64,000 nt of DNA from Thermoplasma sp. (GTDB lineage Archaea > Thermoplasmatota > Thermoplasmata > Thermoplasmatales > Thermoplasmataceae): assembly GCF_008709555.1 (NCBI RefSeq), contig NZ_VYIJ01000002.1, forward strand, positions 89,241 through 153,240. The letters are read 5' to 3'. Numbering within the stretch: position 1 is the stretch's first letter; every line of letters starts with the position of its first letter. Shown here in pieces: positions 9,768 to 19,906 of this stretch. The notes below the pieces were generated by a model. That model ran no database searches. It was not told where the DNA came from and was given only the letters and a program-made list of their open reading frames with translations. Made by a program: the position numbers and the translations under genes.

Positions 9768-12524
9768 CTACATCACCTCGAGGTTCGTACGGTATTCCTG
9801 TATCGAACCACTGATCTGATATCTGAGATACTCGGATTCGAGCGAGAATGGGAATTTCAACTGGACCTGTATTTCAGAGGTCGAATTTATATACGTATCA
9901 TTCAACGTCATGTAATCAGATGAAACCGGGATCACCTGAATCGGAATTTGGCTTGTATTGATCAGCATAGTTGTATTATTGGTAGAAATATTAAGACCTA
10001 TAAAGGTTATATTATGTATGTATCCTGGCACAAAGCCGTTAGAGTTATATGATATATTGAATTCCTCCCAGAATTCTCCTCCGGGTAAGCTGAGCGGATA
10101 AACTCTCTCTGATGTGAAATTCTTAAAGAAATTCGTAACATTGAATACAATAACCCTCATGGTATGTGCAGCGTTGAGTACAACTGAAGTTGAATTGGCT
10201 GGATTAAGATCAGCACCGGTAAGGTAAGCTCTAAAGGAATAAGTACCAGGGGCCAGCAGATAAGCCTTCTCTGAGGTTACTGTGATATTGCTGTAAGAGA
10301 TATTAATTGAGGATCCTGGATCAGAGGACAGCGAAAAATACCATGGAGTTACCGACTCATTTTCCACGGCGATTATGTAAGGTATGAGATCGTCAGGAAC
10401 GCTGGTGTTGCTGGAAAGCTTGAGGCTAAAAGAATATGGCATGAATGATGAATTGCTGTACTTGAATGTGTAGTTGGATCTCGGGAGAGTATAGTTGACG
10501 AAAAGCCTGCTGCCATTATCTGCCATCTTAGGGCTTATACCAAACGCATTTCCATTGAGGCTTATGGTGGATTCTGGTATCCTCTGATCTGTAAGATTGA
10601 AGATCCTTGAATAGTTGTATAGATCGAATGACAGCGTGTACAGTGTTCTTGCCTCAAGCTGAACCGTAGCTGAAGTGTTTCCAGTTGCGTTAACCGTCAG
10701 GTTACCCCTGTACTTCAGAAAATAGAATCTCATGTAATAGTGGCCTGTGTAGTTCAGCGTGATTATATCAGTTCCATTGCTGCTGGTGTTACCCAAGTAT
10801 CTATATTCCGCGGAATCGAAAACCATGAACATCTCGAACTCGGAGGAGTTTACACTCGAATCCCCGTAGAGGAATTTGAGATCCAGATGTATGACCTTAT
10901 TTGCATATATGGAGCTGCCATTACTCGATGGGTAATACGCGATAGGAACAGAAAACTCCGTGTTCTGCGACAAACCTGGGCCGATGGATGATACGGGTTC
11001 AAGCATTCCTGTGATATCAGCACTGGACGTGATGTCCTCACTGAGGTTGAGCTGCTTGTATCCAGGATCGTTAACGCTGAAAGTATAGTTTCCTCCGATC
11101 AGTGATAGGCTTCCTGATCCGTTGAAAGAGAAGTTGCCGACAGGTATTCCGGCAGAGTATACGGATACATTATACGGGATAAGACCGGTGGAATTGCTTA
11201 TCTTCAAAGTCACAGTATAGGATGAACCTGGCCTAGGTACGAAGTGCAGGTCATGATGGGTGGTTTCTGATCTTACCTGAACTGAGAAATTGTATGGATA
11301 GAAGCCTACAGCATCTGCGCTGAAGTTATAATAACCCGCATATAGCAATGTTATGTTATAGTAACCCTGATCGTTTGTTCTGGTCATTACGTAAAAACCT
11401 GTGCCCTGAATGGATATCAAGAATTTGATATAGGCGCTGGTGAGAGGTATCCTGTGACCGCTGGAATTGTAATATGCCTGCCCAACAAGGAGATAAGTAC
11501 CAGGGGAACTTCCGTTTATGTAAGTCTGGTTTTCGGGAAGTCTGGATGTTGCTCTATTACCGCCCAGCATCGGATCGGCAACCGGCAGCGTTATGTTGAC
11601 ATCAGATTGGTTTGACACCGCCAGCAAACTGACGTTACCATATCCGTATCCCTCGGCAATGGCGATGAGAATAACAGGCCCGGCACTAACGTTTATGGTG
11701 TAGAAACCGCTCCTGTTTGAAGTTGCTACATATCCGTCATACATAACGGTGGCATTGCTCACCGTCTTTCCTACCTCATTCTTGACGTATCCAGATATCA
11801 CTATGGATCTCGCTCCAGAAGATATAAGGGTGATGTTCTGCATCAAGCTATGACCATCTATGTTTATCATATTCGGAGATGCGTTGTCTCCAAAACCAGG
11901 CTTGTAAACACCTATTACGTAAGTTCCATTGTAAAGGCTGGCATTATAGCTGCCATCAATTCCCGACTCGACCACAACCGATGCGCCGTGGACGAATGTT
12001 ATTTCGACGTTTGGTACTGCACTGCTGTTGTATAGGGTGAATCCGTGAACTATGTACTTCGCAGATGGACTGAAGCTCAGATTCAACCACACAGTACCTG
12101 ATGTTATGAAGTCGAAATAATGGTAAACAGTATTGTATCCATACACGTAGAAAGCTATGTTGGCCTTGCCAGTCTTAAGGATACCGATTCTGTAATACCC
12201 GCTGGCCGAAACATTGTAATAAGTCGAATAGGGGCCGGCTGCAACCGTCAGCTCTGTATCGGATATTCTCGCAGAACTGGATCGATTGTAAAGATAGCCC
12301 TGAACCCATATTGTTGCGTTTCCAGATGGAATAAAATAGGATGAATTCAGGCCTACAGCGTATCTGTTCAAGGTCTGATTTACGAATACCACCTGCTCCT
12401 TTGGCATCTTATTTAACTTGATATGGATAGGATTGCCCGTTGGATAGCCAACGTTTGCGAATGTAAATATTGACGAGAAAATAATAATACCCAATACGGC
12501 CAGAGCTATATATTTAGGAGACAA
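9768..12524 (-). CDS. Large secreted/surface protein with carboxypeptidase-regulatory-like beta-sandwich repeats
   Basis: 918 aa; N-terminal signal/TM segment YIALAVLGIIIFSSIFTFA; repeated modules such as ISGYVKNEVGKTVSNATVMYDGYVATSNRSGFYTINVSAG; many N-x-S/T sequons. Confidence 0.85.
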   Translation of the reverse strand: MSPKYIALAVLGIIIFSSIFTFANVGYPTGNPIHIKLNKMPKEQVVFVNQTLNRYAVGLNSSYFIPSGNATIWVQGYLYNRSSSARISDTELTVAAGPYSTYYNVSASGYYRIGILKTGKANIAFYVYGYNTVYHYFDFITSGTVWLNLSFSPSAKYIVHGFTLYNSSAVPNVEITFVHGASVVVESGIDGSYNASLYNGTYVIGVYKPGFGDNASPNMINIDGHSLMQNITLISSGARSIVISGYVKNEVGKTVSNATVMYDGYVATSNRSGFYTINVSAGPVILIAIAEGYGYGNVSLLAVSNQSDVNITLPVADPMLGGNRATSRLPENQTYINGSSPGTYLLVGQAYYNSSGHRIPLTSAYIKFLISIQGTGFYVMTRTNDQGYYNITLLYAGYYNFSADAVGFYPYNFSVQVRSETTHHDLHFVPRPGSSYTVTLKISNSTGLIPYNVSVYSAGIPVGNFSFNGSGSLSLIGGNYTFSVNDPGYKQLNLSEDITSSADITGMLEPVSSIGPGLSQNTEFSVPIAYYPSSNGSSIYANKVIHLDLKFLYGDSSVNSSEFEMFMVFDSAEYRYLGNTSSNGTDIITLNYTGHYYMRFYFLKYRGNLTVNATGNTSATVQLEARTLYTLSFDLYNYSRIFNLTDQRIPESTISLNGNAFGISPKMADNGSRLFVNYTLPRSNYTFKYSNSSFMPYSFSLKLSSNTSVPDDLIPYIIAVENESVTPWYFSLSSDPGSSINISYSNITVTSEKAYLLAPGTYSFRAYLTGADLNPANSTSVVLNAAHTMRVIVFNVTNFFKNFTSERVYPLSLPGGEFWEEFNISYNSNGFVPGYIHNITFIGLNISTNNTTMLINTSQIPIQVIPVSSDYMTLNDTYINSTSEIQVQLKFPFSLESEYLRYQISGSIQEYRTNLEVM

Positions 12525-12740
12525 TATTGATTTACCGCAATACCATATTTAAATTTTCGTACGATGAAAACCTTCAACGTATCTGTTCCATTTAAATAAT
12601 CCGAATAAAAGGAGATGATCCTGAACGCTGAAGTGAACATTTGAGGTACAATTTAGAGATAAAGGGAAGCAACGAACATCAACAAAGTATCAAAATGTTA
12701 AATAGAAGCCATTAAGTACGTCGCACTGTTGCATGATCTC

Positions 12741-13190
12741 ATGAAGTGGATCACAAGGGAAAGAGCGATGGTAGACAGGATCGCATGTCCATGACTCGTA
12801 AAGAATTTCATAGATAGGGATGCTGAGTTTATCTTCGCCCCGGCATCGAAAGTCATGGAAATGGCAAAAGAACTCAACGCAATACCCTTTGACGTGGATG
12901 GTGCAGAACTGACGCATTACCATGATGGTACGATGGAGTACGTGAGCTTCGACGCAATCATTAAAAAATACAATCTTACCGATCCGGCACTTCTGAAGCT
13001 TGCTGAGATAGTAAGAGGAGCTGATTCGGAGATGGAAAATCCACCACCGGAGAGTTATGGCCTAAAGGCCCTGGCTAGAGGCTTCAGGTTGATCTCCAAG
13101 GATGATTTCGAAAACATGAAGCTGCAGTTTCCAGCATACGATGCACTCTACGCCTACTGTAAGGATAAGGTGCATACGATGAAGAGATGA
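12741..13190 (+). pseudogene. ChrB C-terminal-domain (chromate resistance-like) protein interrupted by in-frame TGA at 12792-12794
   Basis: Manual translation from 12741: MKWITRERAMVDRIACP*LVKNFIDRDAEFIFAPASKVMEMAKELNAIPFDVDGAELTHYHDGTMEYVSFDAIIKKYNLTDPALLKLAEIVRGADSEM... One frame throughout except one stop; track lists only 12855-13190. Confidence 0.75.
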
Positions 13191-13215
13191 TCTGGGATTG
13201 CTTCTTTATGTTGAT

Positions 13216-14748
13216 TTATCTGACCTTGACCGCGATACCTTTCTTCAATTCAATCATCGCTCTGGCAGGCATCTTCGCTATTCCGACACCGCGTATCTCT
13301 CCATTGTGCACCAGAACAACCTCATCCTCCTGCCTTATGTCTTCCGTGGCATCCACGACACCCATCGCATAAACATTTGACGTTGGCTTGAAGTCGTCGA
13401 TTTCTACGAGAAACTTGCCGTTTTTCACGAACATATCAGCTGAAGCCTTATTTATTGTGAATTTGCCAAGATTCTCGTTGTAAACAAAGAGGATCTTACC
13501 GTCCTTAACGATCATGTCTTGATTATAGTTTCTCCTTATGGTGTATCCGGATACGAGAGGCGATATCCACTCACCGAACTGGTATCTCATCACCGAATCG
13601 TACTTTGCAATTTTCTGATTTATTCCCTTTCCACCGCTGACCTCCCTCTGTATAACTTCTCTGAGCCTCTGGAGGTTGGATGACCTGAATTCTATGACCT
13701 CATGCGGATAGGGTATTGCATCGACTATGAAATCAAGATCCTCTGGTATGAACGCTATAACCTTCCTGTACCTGTTACGATCCATATAACTGCGCATCAT
13801 GCGCTTCATCATCACCTTCTCATCCTCATACCATAGCCCGATGACAGGGATATCGTAAAACCTGGCAGGATAGGTCTCTTCCAGGTCCCTCGGTACTATG
13901 CCTATGGGGGAAGTCACGATCACCTCATGGATGAATTTCCTCAGATCACCGAGCGATCCGATCACCTTCTGATGGCTCTTCGACCTTGAATAAGGTTTCC
14001 TTGCAGAGCACGGAAGTATGAGGGCTATATCAAGATCCGGCTTCGTGTACGATTCCGATATGTAATTCCTGTATCTTATCAGATCAGGCCTGTATAAGTC
14101 TTCTATTGTATTTGCCTTTATGTACGGTGTTCTGGCGGGAAACACCCCCTCGAAGTCCTGATAGTATGAGTAATCAGCGATCCTGATGATCTCAGCGGCC
14201 TTGCTGGATATAACCGTCTTCTCTATGATGTCCCTGAGTGTTCCGTTTGATATCGATCTCTGGATATCACGCATCATCTCGGATAAGAACATTGAATTTT
14301 CTGACGACACATCATGATCCGTCTTCTCTACACCGAATGGGGTGAAGCGGTATCCCATACTGCCCTCCATCTGCAGAAGGCTTTCGTCAAAAAACGATAC
14401 ACCCAGATACACAAGAGCCGGAATGGAGTAGGGATCGCTTATCCCTGAAATGAATATCAGTTTTGAAAAACCGTATCTTGAATGTATGCCCATTATTGTC
14501 CTTACAAGGTCCTTTGGTTTCCTTACTAGCTCGGATCCATTCGGCACGATCACGAGCTTATCGGTTTCCAGTATCTCCTGTTTTATCTTCGATGGATACA
14601 AAATTTGTCTCGGGATCCTATCCCCCATTATCTCTATGTCAGTATCGGTATAATTTATACCATGACCTTGTCCGATTATGGCCGGATATACTTTATCGTC
14701 AAGCCTGCCATATCTGGAATATCCGAAGAGAGCCAGATCTTCAATCAT
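13216..14748 (-). CDS. arcS: Archaeosine synthase (ArcS/TgtA2-like) with C-terminal PUA domain
   Basis: ALILPCSARKPYSRSKSH motif; C-terminal PUA-like segment VVDATEDIRQEDEVVLVHNGEIRGVGIAKMPARAM. Confidence 0.85.
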   Translation of the reverse strand: MIEDLALFGYSRYGRLDDKVYPAIIGQGHGINYTDTDIEIMGDRIPRQILYPSKIKQEILETDKLVIVPNGSELVRKPKDLVRTIMGIHSRYGFSKLIFISGISDPYSIPALVYLGVSFFDESLLQMEGSMGYRFTPFGVEKTDHDVSSENSMFLSEMMRDIQRSISNGTLRDIIEKTVISSKAAEIIRIADYSYYQDFEGVFPARTPYIKANTIEDLYRPDLIRYRNYISESYTKPDLDIALILPCSARKPYSRSKSHQKVIGSLGDLRKFIHEVIVTSPIGIVPRDLEETYPARFYDIPVIGLWYEDEKVMMKRMMRSYMDRNRYRKVIAFIPEDLDFIVDAIPYPHEVIEFRSSNLQRLREVIQREVSGGKGINQKIAKYDSVMRYQFGEWISPLVSGYTIRRNYNQDMIVKDGKILFVYNENLGKFTINKASADMFVKNGKFLVEIDDFKPTSNVYAMGVVDATEDIRQEDEVVLVHNGEIRGVGIAKMPARAMIELKKGIAVKVR

Positions 14749-14844
14749 TTATTCACGATATTTTGACGGCATTATTTAAAGTTCGTATGCGGGATTAGAT
14801 AGCCCTCCGAATTGGAAAATTCAACTGAGAATGTTCAAGAAAAC

Positions 14845-14925
14845 GCGGGGAGTGGGATTCGAACCCACGCTCTCATAAGAGAAACAGCTTAGCAGGCTGC
14901 CGCCTTACCTCTGGGCCATCCCCGC
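14845..14925 (-). tRNA. tRNA-Ser (anticodon GCT)
   Basis: Reverse complement GCGGGGATGGCCCAGAGGTAAGGCGGCAGCCTGCTAAGCTGTTTCTCTTATGAGAGCGTGGGTTCGAATCCCACTCCCCGC; acceptor pairs, anticodon loop CTGCTAA, long variable arm, T-loop GGTTCGAATCC. Confidence 0.92.
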
Positions 14926-14932
14926 CCTGGAT

Positions 14933-15094
14933 TCACTGGCTGAACCTTTCCTGCAGGTCGTTGGCGATCTGTTCCAGCATCTCTTCGAAATCCTCGTTTT
15001 CGAAGGTGAAAACCTCACCGCTCGGCAGTATTATCTTTGCATAATATATATCGCCATCCTTGGAGACCTCAACCTGAGCCAGTTCCTCTGTCAT
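14933..15094 (-). CDS. Small conserved-looking protein (53 aa), missed by the ORF track length cutoff
   Basis: Translation MTEELAQVEVSKDGDIYYAKIILPSGEVFTFENEDFEEMLEQIANDLQERFSQ*; fills the gap between tRNA-Ser and 15203 gene. Confidence 0.7.
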   Translation of the reverse strand: MTEELAQVEVSKDGDIYYAKIILPSGEVFTFENEDFEEMLEQIANDLQERFSQ

Positions 15095-15202
15095 ACCTAT
15101 CAAGCCTTAAATGATTTGCCTGTATTATACTTTTACGCAGAGTTGTTTCAGGCACTGCTGCCACAGGATCGTGTTTATATCCGGATCTGAATACCCGATC
15201 GA

Positions 15203-16204
15203 ATGGAGTCCAGAGCCTATCTCATTCCATGCAATGAGGCGGATGCAGCCATAAGAGGCCTGATGAGATCTGGCATTATAAGGAAGGATCTGAAGATCAG
15301 AAAGATAGACGGCTTCATAGCTGTCCCGGTTAAGGATGAGGATCAGTCCATCAGGTTCGAAACGGCAAACCTTGATTTTGAAGAGAGGAGGCAGGAGAAC
15401 GTAAAGGATATGATGCGCAACGCGCTAGTCAAAGAATACCGATATAATGGCCCAATTCCTGATAGGTGGGTGAGGTACGGCAACGCAGTTTTTCTTGACA
15501 AACATGTCGACGAGCGCGTTTTCCGAGTCATGAAGCGTTTTCTCGGGGTGGAATCCATATATGTTTACCGTGGGATATCTGGCCCTGAGAGGATCCCAGT
15601 CGTAGAGTTCCTCTACGGGAAGAGAGGAGATGTTGTACACACTGAAAATGGAATAAGGTTCAGGTTCGATCCGGAGAGGATAATGTTCTCGCCAGGCAAC
15701 ACAAACGAGAGAACAAGAATGCGTTCCATAAGCTTCAAAGGAGAAACAGTCCTTGACATGTTCAGTGGTATCGGCTATTTCACATTACCGATTGCTAAAT
15801 ATGGAGATCCAGCCAGAGTATTTGCGTGCGACATAAATCCAGACGCAATACACTATCTTAGGCAGAATGCTGTTATTAACGGGGTAGGTGATCTGATCCT
15901 TCCCATACTTGGAGATTCAAGGGTTACATGTCCTGAAGGCCCGTTCGATTCCATCATCATGGGAAATTTCAAATCTCTGATGTATCTGCCAGCTGCGCTG
16001 AGAAGATCCAGAGAGAACACTAGGATAGTTCTTCATCACCTGGTATCGCAGGAGAATCTGGGACGATACAGGTATGATATAATGTCCTACACCTCTTCTC
16101 TTGGGTACCTGACCGTGATAGAGGATTCGCACATCGTAAAATCATATGCCCCCAAGATGTTCCATGTATCAACGACCCTCAGGATACTGAGAATCACCGG
16201 TTAA
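15203..16204 (+). CDS. Trm5/TYW2-family tRNA-modifying enzyme (Taw2-like; wyosine pathway)
   Basis: IRFRFDPERIMFSPGNTNERTRMRSISFKGETVLDMFSGIGYFTLPIAKYG...VFACDINPDAIHYLRQNAVINGV SAM-binding fold; SPGN..ER resembles Taw2 more than Trm5. Confidence 0.85.
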   Translation: MESRAYLIPCNEADAAIRGLMRSGIIRKDLKIRKIDGFIAVPVKDEDQSIRFETANLDFEERRQENVKDMMRNALVKEYRYNGPIPDRWVRYGNAVFLDKHVDERVFRVMKRFLGVESIYVYRGISGPERIPVVEFLYGKRGDVVHTENGIRFRFDPERIMFSPGNTNERTRMRSISFKGETVLDMFSGIGYFTLPIAKYGDPARVFACDINPDAIHYLRQNAVINGVGDLILPILGDSRVTCPEGPFDSIIMGNFKSLMYLPAALRRSRENTRIVLHHLVSQENLGRYRYDIMSYTSSLGYLTVIEDSHIVKSYAPKMFHVSTTLRILRITG

Positions 16205-16336
16205 AATATAATGGCAAGCCTTTTATACCTTGCTCCACAATACATTTCGCTGGTAGGATAAAAAATTGAGATCCCCGGCGATTTAAATTCCTCCGAGGGA
16301 ATTAATGGCCAGGAATGAGATCATAGAGCTATAGAT

Positions 16337-16570
16337 TCATTTTGGGACTATGCGAACGACGTTACTGCCCCTGACAACAACGGTACCAAGTTTTCTTGAG
16401 ACGTTCTCGCTGTTCTCATCCACATCATCCAGTACCATATTCATGTACTCGTCAAATCCTGTGAGAACACCCTCAAGAACCCTGTTATCCTTAAGAAGCA
16501 GAGAAACTCTCTTGTTCACACTTTCCTCAAGCATCTTCATTGGCATCATCAAGACCATTTCACCCCTCAA
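16337..16570 (-). CDS. Sm-like archaeal protein (LSm); true start possibly MMPMKMLEE
   Basis: LEESVNKRVSLLLKDNRVLEGVLTGFDEYMNMVLDDVDE...TVVVRGSNVVRIVPK contains Sm1 and Sm2 motifs. Confidence 0.95.
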   Translation of the reverse strand: MRGEMVLMMPMKMLEESVNKRVSLLLKDNRVLEGVLTGFDEYMNMVLDDVDENSENVSRKLGTVVVRGSNVVRIVPK

Positions 16571-16731
16571 TTGTATTCATCATCATCAAAGTTATCCTCA
16601 CGGCTCATTATGACCTGTATCAGACCACGGAGGACCTCCTTAACATCATCCAGCTCCTTCCTCATATTCTTGACTTCCCTGTTGAGCGCCTCAACATCCT
16701 TAGCCTTATCATTACCTGCATATTTCATCAT
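16567..16731 (-). CDS. Small coiled-coil protein with acidic tail between LSm and Csl4
   Basis: MMKYAGNDKAKDVEALNREVKNMRKELDDVKEVLRGLIQVIMSREDNFDDDEYN; start at 16731 avoids the overlap with csl4 implied by the 16779 start. Confidence 0.65.
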   Translation of the reverse strand: MMKYAGNDKAKDVEALNREVKNMRKELDDVKEVLRGLIQVIMSREDNFDDDEYN

Positions 16732-16741
16732 CAAAACCCCC

Positions 16742-17356
16742 TTAATTCTGCCTGTGGGCCTCACTATGACTGCCGCCATGGGTTATCCTGTTTTCGTAAT
16801 TGAATATATCTACTTGGCCATAGTCATCCGCAATCTTACGAATCTCAGTGCGCTGGCAGTTTTCACAGTACAATGTTATATTCTTCTTCACAAGTGGCTG
16901 CCTGCATCTGGAGCATACGGCACTTATCACACCGTAGTGGTTGCCATTTATGGATATTTCCGGCATATCCCCGGTCCTCACGACATATCCCCTGATCAGA
17001 TCGCCAACAGCCACAAAATCTGACTGCGGTCTCCTGGACATGCCGAATGAAAGCTGCATCTCCTCATCTACCTCTCTGAGCCCGGTTCCTCTCTGAAATA
17101 CCCCTACAACCCTGACGATGTACCTGTGAGAGTCGTTTTTTATAACCTGCCCATAAACGACGTCTCCCTTCTTCAAGAAGAACTCCCTCTTCCCAGTGTC
17201 TACGGATATCGTAAGATTGACGTCGTCCCTTAAGATATTGCCGAACTTGGTGGCCACGATTTCGCCGTTTTTCTCCTCTGTGTTCTTTCCTGGCAGGTAC
17301 TCCTCAGTTGTGGCAATTACGTCTCCTGGAAAAGCAACCTTTTTTTCTCCTTCCAT
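16742..17356 (-). CDS. csl4: Exosome complex RNA-binding protein Csl4
   Basis: N-terminal domain FPGDVIATTEEYLPG, S1-like central region, C-terminal zinc ribbon CSRCRQPLVKKNITLYCENC. Confidence 0.93.
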   Translation of the reverse strand: MEGEKKVAFPGDVIATTEEYLPGKNTEEKNGEIVATKFGNILRDDVNLTISVDTGKREFFLKKGDVVYGQVIKNDSHRYIVRVVGVFQRGTGLREVDEEMQLSFGMSRRPQSDFVAVGDLIRGYVVRTGDMPEISINGNHYGVISAVCSRCRQPLVKKNITLYCENCQRTEIRKIADDYGQVDIFNYENRITHGGSHSEAHRQN

Positions 17357-17599
17357 ATGTATTCCTTTGTATACTTTGGCCTGTACGGCTATATCGACAT
17401 ATGATCATACATATTTAAGTTTTTTTCCAGTGAAAACGGAAGAGGAAGCGCAAACTGGACAGCATGCCTTCGTATATCATGCAATCCATGTTGAGGATTC
17501 AATTGCTATCATGTCTATTCTTTCCTCCTATCGTCACAATAGCGTACCTTTTCAGAACTCAATAAAAGTTAAATCATTTTTTAGCATATCCTGAATATT

Positions 17600-19122
<1,523 letters not shown>

Positions 19123-19138
19123 AGGGCATGGTTGAAGA

Positions 19139-19894
19139 ATGGTTAATTACGCGTTCAAGTTTGGCTATCTGGGATCCTGTTTCACTGGTTTTCAGAGGGG
19201 TAATGGAGATCACAGTATCGAGGATACGATCATTTCCGTCCTGGAAAAGAATGGTTTCGATCATTATATCAGAACGGCGGCCAGGACAGACAGATCCGTG
19301 TCAGCGGTATCCAATGTCTTCAGCCTTGATACCAGAAGACCACCTGATGCTGTGGCCAACCTGATAAATTCCAGGGCTGAAAACATATACGTGCATTCCT
19401 ACGCAGAGTTTCCTGCAGATTTCAATCCTAGGCACTGCACGTTCAAGACGTACAGGTATTATATGATGGGCGACATAGACTGCAAGTCGATCGATATAAA
19501 CTTGAGGAAATTCCTGGGAACGCATGACTTTCGAAGGTTTGCAAGGGTGGACAACAGAAATACCATCAGAACCATCATGGAAGCGTCCTGCAGGAGGGAT
19601 GATCAATTCGTCTATATTGAGTTCACCGCCAAAAGTTTCCTTTGGAACCAGATAAGGACCATGGTGGCATTTCTGATGGACAACATCGGATCTGAATCGG
19701 ATCCATTTTCCACAGCGGACCGTTATCCGAAAGTGGCGAGGGCGGAGAATCTGATACTGTGGGACATACACTATGATGGTATCGAGTTCAAGAGCGTGAA
19801 GAAGCCCCCAAAGAGCATGGTATCAATTTATGAGAACGCTGTTATGCAGTCGGTACTTCTAAACAATATTGCCCACAGGTTTGGTATCATCTGA
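19139..19894 (+). CDS. truA: tRNA pseudouridine synthase A
   Basis: FKFGYLGSCFTGFQRG, AARTDRSVSAVSNVFSLDT (catalytic Asp motif), FLWNQIRTMVAFL. Confidence 0.93.
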   Translation: MVNYAFKFGYLGSCFTGFQRGNGDHSIEDTIISVLEKNGFDHYIRTAARTDRSVSAVSNVFSLDTRRPPDAVANLINSRAENIYVHSYAEFPADFNPRHCTFKTYRYYMMGDIDCKSIDINLRKFLGTHDFRRFARVDNRNTIRTIMEASCRRDDQFVYIEFTAKSFLWNQIRTMVAFLMDNIGSESDPFSTADRYPKVARAENLILWDIHYDGIEFKSVKKPPKSMVSIYENAVMQSVLLNNIAHRFGII

Positions 19895-19906
19895 GGATAT
19901 TCCTAC

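Noticed and set aside
12792-12794. Selenocysteine or pyrrolysine recoding of the TGA in the ChrB-like gene
   Set aside because: The expected residue is Trp, pyrrolysine uses TAG, and no adjacent SECIS-like structure was evident; mutation or sequencing error is simpler.
16258-16310. Hairpin AAATTCCTCCGAGGGAATTA as a terminator
   Set aside because: Short 6-bp stem between two convergent genes; archaeal terminators do not need hairpins, so evidence is too weak.
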